Assembly (NCBI GenBank): GCA_965222215.1
Contig: OZ244931.1
Coordinates: 3,782,001-3,846,000 of the forward strand
Length of the DNA stretch: 64,000 nt
Origin: JABJAG01 sp965222215
Lineage (GTDB): Bacteria; Pseudomonadota; Alphaproteobacteria; UBA6615
Direction of reading: 5' to 3'
In this document: positions 26,902 to 36,972 of the stretch, piece by piece
How the letters are laid out: every line of letters starts with the position of its first letter
How positions within the stretch are numbered: the stretch's first letter is position 1
The notes under the pieces: model-generated
Seen by the model: only the letters and a program-made list of their open reading frames with translations
Told to the model about the DNA's origin: nothing
Databases searched by the model: none
Translations under genes and position numbers: made by a program

Positions 26902-27517
26902 GTTCCGCGTTCCTTATTTCCAGAACAACGCCGCGCGGATCCGCCGCGCTCGGAAACTGTTCGACTTCCATGCGCCACGCCGAGCGGGCATCGCGCAACT
27001 CTTCTTCCGCGCGTTCGCCTTTCAGGAAAACGCAAGCTCCGTCCGACCGCAACAACGGCACCGCCAGGTCCAGCAGTTTCGAAACCGGCGCAAGCGCCCG
27101 GGCCACGATCACCGCAAAGGCGTTCGGTTCGTTGAGGTCTTCAATGCGACCCTCATAGATTTCAGCGGTGGCTGCGGTGACCCGGCGGGCCTCGCGTAGA
27201 AACGCACACTTCCGCAGATCGGATTCCGCCAGGACAACGGGGGCTTCTTTCAGGATCGCCAGCACAAGTCCCGGAAAGCCGGCACCGCTCCCCATGTCGA
27301 GGGTCGGCGTCGACGTGTCGATCCAGGGTGCAATCTGCGTGGAGTCGAGAAAATGCCGGCGCCACACATCGGCAAGCGAATCTCGCGACACGAGGTTGAT
27401 GCGCGATTGCCAGCGCTGAAGTAGGTCCTCGTAGGCCTCAAATCGCGCCAATGTTTCACGTGAAACACCAACGGTCTGACCGAATTCCTCGACCGACATG
27501 GGGGCAACGCTGACCAT
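26894..27517 (-). CDS. rsmG: 16S rRNA m7G527 methyltransferase
   Basis: 207 residues. The S-adenosylmethionine motif is LDMGSGAGFPGLVLA and the downstream segment has ARALAPVSKLLDL, as in RsmG (GidB). It methylates N7 of G527 in 16S rRNA. The ATG at 27517 is chosen because AGGG stands seven bases upstream; an ATG six codons further in is possible, and a longer frame would run into mnmG. A perfect parS site lies inside the gene and codes for Val-Ser-Arg-Glu-Thr at about residues 18-22. Confidence 0.94.
   Translation of the reverse strand: MVSVAPMSVEEFGQTVGVSRETLARFEAYEDLLQRWQSRINLVSRDSLADVWRRHFLDSTQIAPWIDTSTPTLDMGSGAGFPGLVLAILKEAPVVLAESDLRKCAFLREARRVTAATAEIYEGRIEDLNEPNAFAVIVARALAPVSKLLDLAVPLLRSDGACVFLKGERAEEELRDARSAWRMEVEQFPSAADPRGVVLEIRNAERV
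27452..27467. promoter_or_regulatory. parS site 1 (inside rsmG)
   Basis: TGTTTCACGTGAAACA is a perfect 16-base palindrome and an exact match to the bacterial parS consensus bound by ParB. It lies in the coding sequence of rsmG, 1.4 kb from parB. It should act as a centromere-like loading site. Confidence 0.93.
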
Positions 27518-27569
27518 GCAAACCCTATAACAGGCAATGGCCGCACGGCCAACTACTATATATTGTGGA

Positions 27570-29456
27570 TTAAGCCACCGATGCGCGGTTTTCGCCCCGC
27601 TTTTTGACATGCCTGAGAAGCACGACCAGCGCGGCGGGGGTCATACCGGGGATCCGCCCCGCCTGGCCCAGGGTTTCCGGCTGTTGCGCCGACAGCTTCT
27701 GGCGCGCCTCGTTCGACAGGCCCGGTATGGCCGCATAATCGAGATCCCGCGGCAGGATCAGAGCTTCGTCGCGCCGATAGGCTTCGACATCGGCCGCCTG
27801 ACGTTCGAGGTAATGCGCGTATTTCGCCTCGATCTCCACCGTCGGGCGGACACTCTCGTCGATCGCGTCCAGCGCCGGCCAGACGCGCAGCACGTCGCGG
27901 AATGTCACGTCGGGGAAACTCAACAGCTCGAATGCGCTCCGCCTGACGCCATCGCGGTTGATCCGGATATCGTGGCGCCCCAGCTCGTCCGGCGTGGCGA
28001 GTAGGTTCTTCGCGGCGGACAGCGCTTTGTCGAGAAGGTCGCGCTTGGCGGCGAACGCGCGTGCGCGCTCCGTGTCGACACAGCCGAGTTCCAGCCCGAC
28101 CGGCGTCAGCCGGCGGTCGGCGTTGTCCGCGCGGAGCATGAGCCGAAATTCGGCGCGTGAGGTGAACATCCGGTAGGGCTCATCGGCGCCCCGGGTCACC
28201 AAATCATCGACCATCACGCCGATATAGGAGGTTGCACGGTCCGGCTCAAAGCGCGTATCGCCGCCGCCCGCCTGGTGCGCCGCGTTGACGCCGGCGACCA
28301 GCCCCTGGCCCGCGGCCTCTTCATATCCCGTCGTGCCATTGATCTGCCCCGCGAGGAAAAGCCCCGGTATCCGGCGGGTTTCCAGCGTCCGATGGAGTTC
28401 GCGGGGGTCCACGAAGTCATACTCGATCGCGTATCCCGGCTGCAGGACTTCCGCTCGCGCCAGGCCCGGAATCTCCTTCAGGAGAGCGAGCTGGACATCT
28501 TCCGGCAACGAGGTCGAGATCCCGTTGGGATAGACCGTGTGATCGTCCAGCCCCTCGGGCTCAAGGAATATCTGGTGGCTCTGGCGGTCGGCAAAACGCA
28601 CGACCTTGTCCTCGATGGAGGGGCAGTAGCGCGGCCCCCCGCTTTCGATCTGGCCCGAATAGATGGGTGCACGGTCGAGATTCGCACGGATGAGATCATG
28701 CACCGCTGGCGTGGTGTGGGTGATGTGGCAGTCGATCTGCGCCGTGGTGATCCTTTCCGTCAGATAGGAGAACGGGACCGGCGGATTGTCACCGGGCTGG
28801 CGCTCGAGGCCCTCCCAGTCGATTGTCCGCCCGTTCAGCCGCGGCGGTGTGCCCGTCTTCAGGCGCCCCAGGGCAAACCCCGCGCGGCCCAGCGTCCCCG
28901 ACAGACCCAGCGCCGGCGCTTCCCCCATGCGGCCCGCGGGGATCTGTTTCTCGCCGATATGGATCACACCACTCAGGAAGGTGCCCGTGGTGAGCACGAC
29001 GGCGCGTGCGGCGATCCTTTGACCCCCCGACAGGACGACGCCTTCGACCGCGCCTTCCGGCGACAGGAGAAGGTCTTCCACCGCCCCTTCCAGAACGTTC
29101 AGCCCGTCCTGCGCCGCGAGTTCGGCCTGCATGGCCTCTCGGTACAGTTTCCGGTCCGCCTGTGCCCGGGGGCCCCAGACGGCCGGCCCCTTGCTCTTGT
29201 TGAGCATCCGGAACTGTATTCCGGCCCGGTCGATGACGCGGCCCATCAATCCGTCGAGCGCGTCGATCTCGCGCACCAGGTGTCCCTTGCCCAGACCGCC
29301 GATCGCGGGATTGCAGGACATCTGGCCGATGGTGGCGGCCTTGTGGGTGACCAGCACCGTCGCCGCGCCCACACGCGCGGACGCCGCGGCCGCTTCACAG
29401 CCCGCATGGCCGCCGCCGATGACGACGACATCGTATGTCCCGGAGAACTCGCTCAT
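27570..29456 (-). CDS. mnmG: tRNA uridine-5-carboxymethylaminomethyl modification enzyme MnmG
   Basis: 628 residues, full length. The FAD-binding motif is VVIGGGHAGCEAAAASAR (GxGxxG at 14-19). The GidA signatures GPRAQADRKLYREAMQ and PGYAIEYDFVDPREL are present, as is the C-terminal AIPGLSNEARQKL region. With MnmE it installs the cmnm5 group on U34 of several tRNAs using methylenetetrahydrofolate and FADH2. It lies 76 bases downstream of mnmE and 52 bases upstream of the rsmG start, in one minus-strand operon. Confidence 0.97.
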   Translation of the reverse strand: MSEFSGTYDVVVIGGGHAGCEAAAASARVGAATVLVTHKAATIGQMSCNPAIGGLGKGHLVREIDALDGLMGRVIDRAGIQFRMLNKSKGPAVWGPRAQADRKLYREAMQAELAAQDGLNVLEGAVEDLLLSPEGAVEGVVLSGGQRIAARAVVLTTGTFLSGVIHIGEKQIPAGRMGEAPALGLSGTLGRAGFALGRLKTGTPPRLNGRTIDWEGLERQPGDNPPVPFSYLTERITTAQIDCHITHTTPAVHDLIRANLDRAPIYSGQIESGGPRYCPSIEDKVVRFADRQSHQIFLEPEGLDDHTVYPNGISTSLPEDVQLALLKEIPGLARAEVLQPGYAIEYDFVDPRELHRTLETRRIPGLFLAGQINGTTGYEEAAGQGLVAGVNAAHQAGGGDTRFEPDRATSYIGVMVDDLVTRGADEPYRMFTSRAEFRLMLRADNADRRLTPVGLELGCVDTERARAFAAKRDLLDKALSAAKNLLATPDELGRHDIRINRDGVRRSAFELLSFPDVTFRDVLRVWPALDAIDESVRPTVEIEAKYAHYLERQAADVEAYRRDEALILPRDLDYAAIPGLSNEARQKLSAQQPETLGQAGRIPGMTPAALVVLLRHVKKRGENRASVA

Positions 29457-29511
29457 TTCACCGTATGTAGGGCCTTATTCCAGTCCAGTCAAAAGGCGCG
29501 CGATGGTGCTA

Positions 29512-29527
29512 TGTTTCACGTGAAACA
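29512..29527. promoter_or_regulatory. parS site 2 (between mnmE and mnmG)
   Basis: A second exact TGTTTCACGTGAAACA, extended by one base on each side to an 18-base palindrome. It lies in the 76-base gap between the mnmE stop and the mnmG start, 2060 bases from site 1 and about 9.5 kb from the probable origin. Confidence 0.94.
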
Positions 29528-29532
29528 TCGGC

Positions 29533-30879
29533 TTACTTGCCGATACAGAAATCCCGGAAAACCGCCTCCAGCATCTCGTCGACGTCCACCCTGCCCGTGA
29601 TCCGGCCCAGCGCCCTCGTGGCCAGTCGGATGTCCTCCGCCGCCAGCTCGGGGAGGTTTGCCGAGAGCGCCCGGTCAAGCGCCTCCCGTGCATCGCGCAG
29701 GGCATCCCGGTGCCTCTGGCGCGTGGGCACGGCGCCCTCCTGCCCCGAAAGCCGAGACGCGACGCGCTCCGACACCTCGGCGAGGAGCTCCCCAATACCT
29801 GTCCCGGTTATCGCCGAGACATGGAAATCGACCGGGAAACCGGCCACATCATCGAGGCGGGTTCCCGCAAGATCCAGCTTGCTGGCCACCACAATCGCGC
29901 TTTCGTCGATCCATTCGGCAATAAGCGCCGGGACGGTGCTTGCGAGCCCGTCCAGCACGACGATCTTGAGGGCCGCATCGCGCCCCCGGCTCTCCGCGCG
30001 GCGAATGCCTTCCGCCTCGACTTCCCCCTGCGCCTCGTGCAGGCCCGCGGTATCCTGGATATTGACCGCGTATCCCCCGAGATTGAGCTGAACCTCGACC
30101 ACGTCACGGGTCGTCCCCGCCTCTTCGGACACGATGGCCGCGTCGCGTCGCGCCAACGCGTTCAAAAGACTCGACTTTCCGACGTTCGGCGCACCCAGGA
30201 TCGTCACCGGCAGGCCGAGGCGCAGATTTTCCCCAAGTAGTGCGGAACTACTATGGTTAACAATTTCTTGTTTTAATTGATTAATCCGTGCCACTACCTG
30301 CGCGTGTAGGGCCTCGGGTAGTTCCTCGTCAGAGAAGTCGATTTCCGCCTCGGCGTAGGCCAGAATATCGACCAGTTCCGCGCGCCAACGGTCATACAGG
30401 TCCGCCAGCACCCCGTCATACTGTTTCAGGGCGAGTTTACGCTGGCCTTCGGTGCGCGCTTCGATCAGGTCCGCGAGACCTTCGGCCTGGGTCAAATCGA
30501 GCTTGCCGTTCTCGAAGGCCCTGCGGGTGAACTCGCCCGGTTCGGCAAGCCTTGCCATTTCACTCTGTGAAATGTCTTCGAACAGCGCCGAGAGGATCGC
30601 GTCACTCCCGTGCACATGCAGCTCAGCGACATCCTCCCCGGTGAAGCTCGCCGGCGCGGGAAAACGCACCACCAGCCCCTGGTCGAGGGGAGAGCCATCG
30701 TCCGGGCGTGTGAGGCCGTAAAGCGCCGCCTGGCGCGGCGGGGGCAACTCGTCGACACCCAGAAGGCCGAGTATCCGGTCGACATTCGCTCCGGACAACC
30801 TCACCACCGCCACACCAGCCATGCCGGCGCCGCTCGACAGCGCGAAGATTGTGTCCTGAAAACCCCCGGTTTCCGGCAC
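29533..30879 (-). CDS. mnmE: tRNA modification GTPase MnmE
   Basis: 448 residues from a GTG start at 30879, 4 bases after the upstream gene; this start gives QDTIFALSSGAG near the N-terminus, as expected. The formyl-THF domain has AEPGEFTRRAFENGKLDL. The G domain has GAPNVGKS (229-236), EEAGTTRDV and DTAG (276-279). The protein ends FCIGK, the C-terminal CxGK motif whose cysteine is needed for modification. It acts with MnmG at tRNA wobble U34. Residues about 198-216 are encoded by an unusually AT-rich stretch with rare codons. Confidence 0.95.
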   Translation of the reverse strand: MPETGGFQDTIFALSSGAGMAGVAVVRLSGANVDRILGLLGVDELPPPRQAALYGLTRPDDGSPLDQGLVVRFPAPASFTGEDVAELHVHGSDAILSALFEDISQSEMARLAEPGEFTRRAFENGKLDLTQAEGLADLIEARTEGQRKLALKQYDGVLADLYDRWRAELVDILAYAEAEIDFSDEELPEALHAQVVARINQLKQEIVNHSSSALLGENLRLGLPVTILGAPNVGKSSLLNALARRDAAIVSEEAGTTRDVVEVQLNLGGYAVNIQDTAGLHEAQGEVEAEGIRRAESRGRDAALKIVVLDGLASTVPALIAEWIDESAIVVASKLDLAGTRLDDVAGFPVDFHVSAITGTGIGELLAEVSERVASRLSGQEGAVPTRQRHRDALRDAREALDRALSANLPELAAEDIRLATRALGRITGRVDVDEMLEAVFRDFCIGK

Positions 30880-30883
30880 GGAG

Positions 30884-31141
30884 CTATTTCTCTTTGGCGC
30901 CCATGTCGGGCATCGCGGACCAGAACGCTTTCTGGAACTCGTCCCACGCTTCCGTCCCGGCGACGGGCCCGCCCGACATCCAGGACTGGAACAGGGTCTG
31001 CGGATCCATGGACTCCATCGCCTCCAGTGTGCGGCGCTGCCATTCGTCGACGATGGCCTTCTGCGCATCGGCGACCGGGGGCAGGCCCATGAAGGCGCGC
31101 GCCTCCTCGGGCGTGCAATCGACGTTGATGGTGACCTTCAT
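30884..31141 (-). CDS. Small uncharacterised protein of the DUF6489 type
   Basis: 85 residues, starting MKVTINVDCTPEEARAFMGL, with a hydrophobic/aromatic C-terminal half (QTLFQSWMSGG, EEFQ-like AWDEFQKAFWSAM). It matches my memory of the alphaproteobacterial DUF6489 family, whose function is unknown. GAGGAG lies nine bases before the ATG at 31141. Its stop is 4 bases from the mnmE GTG, so it is the first gene of the mnmE-mnmG-rsmG-parAB operon. It is divergent from the DUF255 gene. Confidence 0.75.
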   Translation of the reverse strand: MKVTINVDCTPEEARAFMGLPPVADAQKAIVDEWQRRTLEAMESMDPQTLFQSWMSGGPVAGTEAWDEFQKAFWSAMPDMGAKEK

Positions 31142-31243
31142 TCGAATGGCTCCTCGTTGGTGCGCCCTGACTTGCCGGAGCGCAACGCGCGCCGACATTG
31201 TAGGCTGAGCAATGCTGCTGACCGACCCGAAACCGGACCGCCC

Positions 31244-33252
<2,009 letters not shown>

Positions 33253-33256
<4 letters not shown>

Positions 33257-33744
33257 GCCACGCCGTCACCGTCCCATCTCCGGTCGGCCAACTGACGGTG
33301 CGGGTCGAGGGCGACGCCGTGGTCTCGCTCGACTGGACCGACGTGAAAGCATCGTCATCCGACCACCCCGTGCTGGCGGCGGCCGCCGAACAGCTCGACG
33401 CCTATTTTGCGGGCCGGCTCACCGACTTCGACCTGCCGCTCGCCCCGCGGGGCACCGACCACCAGAAGAAAGTGTGGCGGGAGATGTCGCACATCCCGTT
33501 CGGCGCCTTGCGGACCTACGGGGATATGGCGGCGGCCATCGGATCGTCGGCGCGCGCCGTCGGGACGGCGTGCGGGCGCAACCCGATCCCGATCATCGTG
33601 CCGTGCCACCGTGTCGTTGCGGCGGGCGGCCGGATTGGCGGCTATTCCGGCCGCGGCGGGCTCGACACCAAGCGGGCCCTGCTGGCGCTCGAAGGCGGTA
33701 CGCTCCGGGGCGACCTGCTTGATGGCAACGGGGCCGCCCGATAG
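33253..33744 (+). CDS. ogt: Methylated-DNA-[protein]-cysteine S-methyltransferase
   Basis: 163 residues. The acceptor cysteine is Cys118 in IPIIVPCHRVVAAGG, the invariant PCHR motif, and the DNA-binding helix region has KVWREMSHIPFGALRTYG followed by DMA. It repairs O6-methylguanine by transferring the methyl group to itself. The overall size fits Ogt rather than Ada, as there is no N-terminal regulatory domain. The start overlaps the upstream stop in ATGA, so it is coupled to the DUF255 gene. Confidence 0.92.
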
Positions 33745-33787
33745 GCTCACAGCCAACAACAACGCATTCGATTTTCAGGGGGAAAAG

Positions 33788-34762
33788 ATGGTCCACGCAA
33801 TCCGGTTTCACGAGGCGGGCGGTCCCGAGGTCATGAAGTGGGAAGAGGTCGAGGTCGGCGATCCCGGCCCCGGCGAAATCCGCGTGAAGCAGACCGCGGC
33901 GGGCCTCAACTTCATCGATATCTACCTGCGCTCCGGCGCGCGCCCGGTGCCGATGCCGAACGGGCTCGGCCTCGAGGGGGCGGGCGAGATCGTCGCCGTG
34001 GGCGAGGGCGTGGACGACCTGGCCGTCGGCGACCGGATCGGCTACGCGGACATGCCGCTGGGCGCCTACGCCGAGGAACGGGTGATGCCCGCGAAGATCG
34101 CCGTGAAACTGCCGGACGCGATTTCGGACGAACAGGCCGCGGCGATGATGCTCAAGGGCATGACCGTCCAGTTCCTCATAAAATCCTGTTTCCCTGTGGA
34201 GAAGGGCCAGACCGTGCTCTGGCACGCCGCCGCCGGCGGCGTCGGCCTGATCGCCTGCCAGTGGCTCGACCATCTGGGCGTGACGGTGATCGGCACCGTC
34301 GGCAGCGACGAGAAGGCGGAACTCGCCAGGGCCCATGGGTGCCATCACACGATCAACTACAAGACGGAGAATTTCGTCGAGCGGGTGAAGGAGATCACCG
34401 ACGGCCAGGGCGTGCCTGTCGTCTACGACGCCACCGGCAAGGACACCCTGCGCGGGTCCATGGAGTGCCTGCAGCGGCGCGGTTACCTCGTCAGCTTCGG
34501 CAACGCATCCGGCGCGCCGGACCCGATCGAGCTGACGGAGCTGGCCACCCACGGCTCGATCTACGCGGCCCGGCCGATGCTGTTCGATTTCATCGCGGAA
34601 CGGCAGGAGCTGCTCGACTGCGCGGGCGACCTGTTCGACGTGGTCTCGTCCGGCGCGGTGAAGATCGAGATCAACCAGCGCTACCCGCTGTCGGAGACCG
34701 TCCAGGCCCACGTGGACCTGGCGGCACGAAAGACGACGGGCTCGACGATCTTGCTGGCTTAG
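33788..34762 (+). CDS. qor: NADPH:quinone oxidoreductase (zinc-free MDR family)
   Basis: 324 residues, the size of quinone reductase Qor. The nucleotide-binding loop is HAAAGGVGLIACQWL; N-terminal GLNFIDIYLRSG and GLGLEGAGEIVAVGEGV are Qor-like. The zinc-binding residues of alcohol dehydrogenases are absent. It should reduce quinones or related carbonyl compounds with NADPH; the physiological substrate is unknown. A purine-rich ribosome binding site (GGGGGAAAAG) precedes the ATG. Confidence 0.9.
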   Translation: MVHAIRFHEAGGPEVMKWEEVEVGDPGPGEIRVKQTAAGLNFIDIYLRSGARPVPMPNGLGLEGAGEIVAVGEGVDDLAVGDRIGYADMPLGAYAEERVMPAKIAVKLPDAISDEQAAAMMLKGMTVQFLIKSCFPVEKGQTVLWHAAAGGVGLIACQWLDHLGVTVIGTVGSDEKAELARAHGCHHTINYKTENFVERVKEITDGQGVPVVYDATGKDTLRGSMECLQRRGYLVSFGNASGAPDPIELTELATHGSIYAARPMLFDFIAERQELLDCAGDLFDVVSSGAVKIEINQRYPLSETVQAHVDLAARKTTGSTILLA

Positions 34763-34930
34763 ATGATTATTTCACCGGCATACGCACAGATGGCCCCGGA
34801 GGGCGGGACAACGTCAATCTTGCCCGTTGTCCTGCTCGTCCTGATTGCAGGCGGTGTCTATATCTTCATCAAGAAGCGCGGCCAGAAAAGACGTCGGGAT
34901 TCCGACGAAAATCCACCTTCGGCCGACTAG
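34763..34930 (+). CDS. Very small single-pass membrane protein
   Basis: An open frame of 55 codons that begins immediately after the qor stop. The product starts MIISPAYAQMAPEGGTTS, followed by one hydrophobic helix (ILPVVLLVLIAGGVYIFI, residues 19-36) and a very basic tail (KKRGQKRRR). Such a design recalls YajC-like or other short tail-anchored inner membrane proteins. There is no good ribosome binding site apart from coupling to qor. It is supported by the clean membrane topology and by its position, but may be fortuitous. Confidence 0.5.
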   Translation: MIISPAYAQMAPEGGTTSILPVVLLVLIAGGVYIFIKKRGQKRRRDSDENPPSAD

Positions 34931-34966
34931 CCAGTTTCGTCCACGGACCGCCACACCCTGCACAAT

Positions 34967-34988
34967 CCGGACAGCGCATGCTGTCCGG
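34967..34988. terminator. Hairpin between convergent transcription units
   Basis: CCGGACAGC and GCTGTCCGG form a perfect nine-base stem with loop GCAT. It stands between the small membrane ORF (plus) and the rho stop (minus), where a bidirectional terminator is expected. There is no T tract on either side, so any termination would be weak or Rho-assisted. Confidence 0.4.
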
Positions 34989-35002
34989 GCGGCACGGATG
35001 CG

Positions 35003-36268
35003 TCACTGGTTCATCGTGTCGTAGAAGTCGTTGTTGTTCTTGGTCGACTTCATCTTGCCGAGCAGAAACTCCATGCCGTCGGTCACGCCCATCGGATTGA
35101 GGATGCGGCGCAGGACCCACATCTTCGACAGCACATCCTTGTCGACCAGCAGCTCCTCTTTCCGGGTGCCGGACTTGGTGATGTCGATCGACGGCCAGAC
35201 GCGCTTGTCCGACAGCTTGCGGTCGAGGACGATTTCCGAGTTACCGGTGCCCTTGAACTCTTCGAAGATGACCTCGTCCATGCGCGAGCCGGTCTCGATC
35301 AGCGCGGTCGAGATGATCGTCAGCGAGCCGCCCTCCTCGATGTTGCGCGCCGCGCCGAAGAACCGCTTCGGGCGCTGCAGGGCGTTCGCGTCGACACCGC
35401 CGGTCAGCACCTTGCCCGAGGACGGCACCACCGTGTTGTAGGCGCGCGCCAGGCGCGTGATTGAATCCAGCAGGATCACCACATCGCGCTTGTGCTCGAC
35501 GAGGCGCTTGGCCTTGGCGATCACCATCTCGGCAACCTGCACATGACGCTGGGCCGGTTCGTCGAAGGTCGAGGAGATCACCTCGCCGCGCACCGTGCGC
35601 TGCATGTCGGTGACTTCTTCCGGCCGTTCGTCGATCAGCAGCACGATCAGGTAGATGTCCGGATGGTTCGCCATGATCGCCTTGGCGATGTTCTGCATCA
35701 TGACGGTCTTGCCGGTTCGCGGCGGCGCGACGAGCAGCGCGCGCTGGCCCATGCCGAGCGGCGCGACCATGTCGATCACGCGCAATGTGGGATCCTTGAA
35801 TTCGGGGTCCTCGATCTCGAGTTCGATCTTCCGCTCCGGATAGAGCGGGGTCAGATTGTCGAAGTTGATGCGGTGGCGGGTCGTGTCGACGTCGTCGAAG
35901 TTGACCTTGTTGACCTTGAGCAGCGCGAAATACCGCTCCCCGTCCTTGGGCGAACGGATCTCGCCCTCGACCGTATCGCCCGTGCGCAGCGAGAACCGCC
36001 GCACCTGGCTCGGCGAGACATAGATATCGTCCGGGCCCGGCAGGTAGTTCGATTCCGGCGAGCGCAGAAACCCGAAGCCGTCCTGGAGCACTTCCAGGAC
36101 GCCGCCGCCATAGATCGGCACGTCGTCCTCGGCCAGCGCCTTCAGGATCGCGAACATCATGTCCTGCGTGCGCAGGTTGCTCGCGCCCTCGATCTCCAGC
36201 TCCTCGGCAAAGGCGAGAAGCTCGGCGGGGGTTTTCTGTTTCAGTTGCTGAAGATCCATTGCTTCCAT
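35003..36268 (-). CDS. rho: Transcription termination factor Rho
   Basis: 421 residues, close to E. coli Rho (419). The cold-shock-like RNA domain has DGFGFLRSPESNYLPGPDDI, and the ATPase has Walker A APPRTGKT (about 181-188) and ILLDSITRLARAYN with the Walker B aspartate. The hexamer loads on C-rich RNA and terminates transcription. The ATG at 36268 has ACAGG eight bases upstream; an ATG 11 codons earlier and one 3 codons later are alternatives. A 250-base leader precedes it, as is common for autoregulated rho genes. Confidence 0.97.
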   Translation of the reverse strand: MEAMDLQQLKQKTPAELLAFAEELEIEGASNLRTQDMMFAILKALAEDDVPIYGGGVLEVLQDGFGFLRSPESNYLPGPDDIYVSPSQVRRFSLRTGDTVEGEIRSPKDGERYFALLKVNKVNFDDVDTTRHRINFDNLTPLYPERKIELEIEDPEFKDPTLRVIDMVAPLGMGQRALLVAPPRTGKTVMMQNIAKAIMANHPDIYLIVLLIDERPEEVTDMQRTVRGEVISSTFDEPAQRHVQVAEMVIAKAKRLVEHKRDVVILLDSITRLARAYNTVVPSSGKVLTGGVDANALQRPKRFFGAARNIEEGGSLTIISTALIETGSRMDEVIFEEFKGTGNSEIVLDRKLSDKRVWPSIDITKSGTRKEELLVDKDVLSKMWVLRRILNPMGVTDGMEFLLGKMKSTKNNNDFYDTMNQ

Positions 36269-36453
36269 TGTGGAAACCTGTCCTGTGCTGGGTGTCTTCA
36301 CGGCGACCCGAACGGGTCCATTGTCGGAGTTGGCGTCGGTGAAACGTCGGGCGGGCTGCGTATTTCGCGGGAGCCCGACGCCGTGCGCCGGAAGAAAAAT
36401 ACGTGATGTGCGGAAGGGCGAGCGGACGCTCTTGCTGTCTTACGCGCAACTCC

Positions 36454-36483
36454 ATTACGCACTTAGTGAGCGCGTGCCGTCAA
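36454..36483 (-). promoter_or_regulatory. Candidate promoter for rho
   Basis: On the minus strand, TTGACG is followed after 18 bases by CGTAAT. The first matches five of six bases of the -35 consensus, the second four of six of the -10 consensus. It is placed in the 250-base gap between hemJ and rho, giving a leader of about 180 bases. This is a pattern match only. Confidence 0.35.
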
Positions 36484-36519
36484 GTCAATCCCGATGACGG
36501 AAATGCGTCAGGCAAATGA

Positions 36520-36969
36520 CTAGAACGGTCGCGCGATCACCATCACGACGACCAGGATCATCAGCAGGGTCGGCACTTCGTTGGCGATCCGGAAAGTCCT
36601 GGTGGACCGGGTATTGGCGTCGGCCTCGAATTCCTTGCGCCAGCGCGCGAAAACCATGTGCGCGCCGATCATGACGACGATCGCGGCCAGCTTGATCCAT
36701 ATCCACGCCGCGCCCCAGTCGATGATCCCCGGGGTGCCCAGCAGCGCGATGCCGAAGATCAGGCTGGCGATCATCGCCGGGTTCATGATGGCGCGCAGCA
36801 GGCGGCGTTCCATGATCTTGAACGTCTCGGACTTGTCGGAGCCGGCCTCGGCCTCGGCGTGATAGACGAACAGCCGGGGCAGGTAGAGCAGTCCCGCCAT
36901 CCACGCGATAACCGAGATTACGTGAAGCGACTTGATCCAGGGATAGGCGGCAATCAGGAAATCGCCCAC
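36520..36969 (-). CDS. hemJ: Protoporphyrinogen oxidase HemJ
   Basis: 149 residues with four membrane helices. The start WIKSLHVISVIAWMAGLLYL contains the conserved histidine of HemJ, followed by PRLFVYH, and ERRLLRAIMNPAM is also typical. It oxidises protoporphyrinogen IX to protoporphyrin IX in the inner membrane, the step before HemH. It is 3 bases downstream of hemH in a hemE-hemH-hemJ order that matches the last part of haem synthesis. Confidence 0.92.
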   Translation of the reverse strand: MGDFLIAAYPWIKSLHVISVIAWMAGLLYLPRLFVYHAEAEAGSDKSETFKIMERRLLRAIMNPAMIASLIFGIALLGTPGIIDWGAAWIWIKLAAIVVMIGAHMVFARWRKEFEADANTRSTRTFRIANEVPTLLMILVVVMVIARPF

Positions 36970-36972
36970 GCT

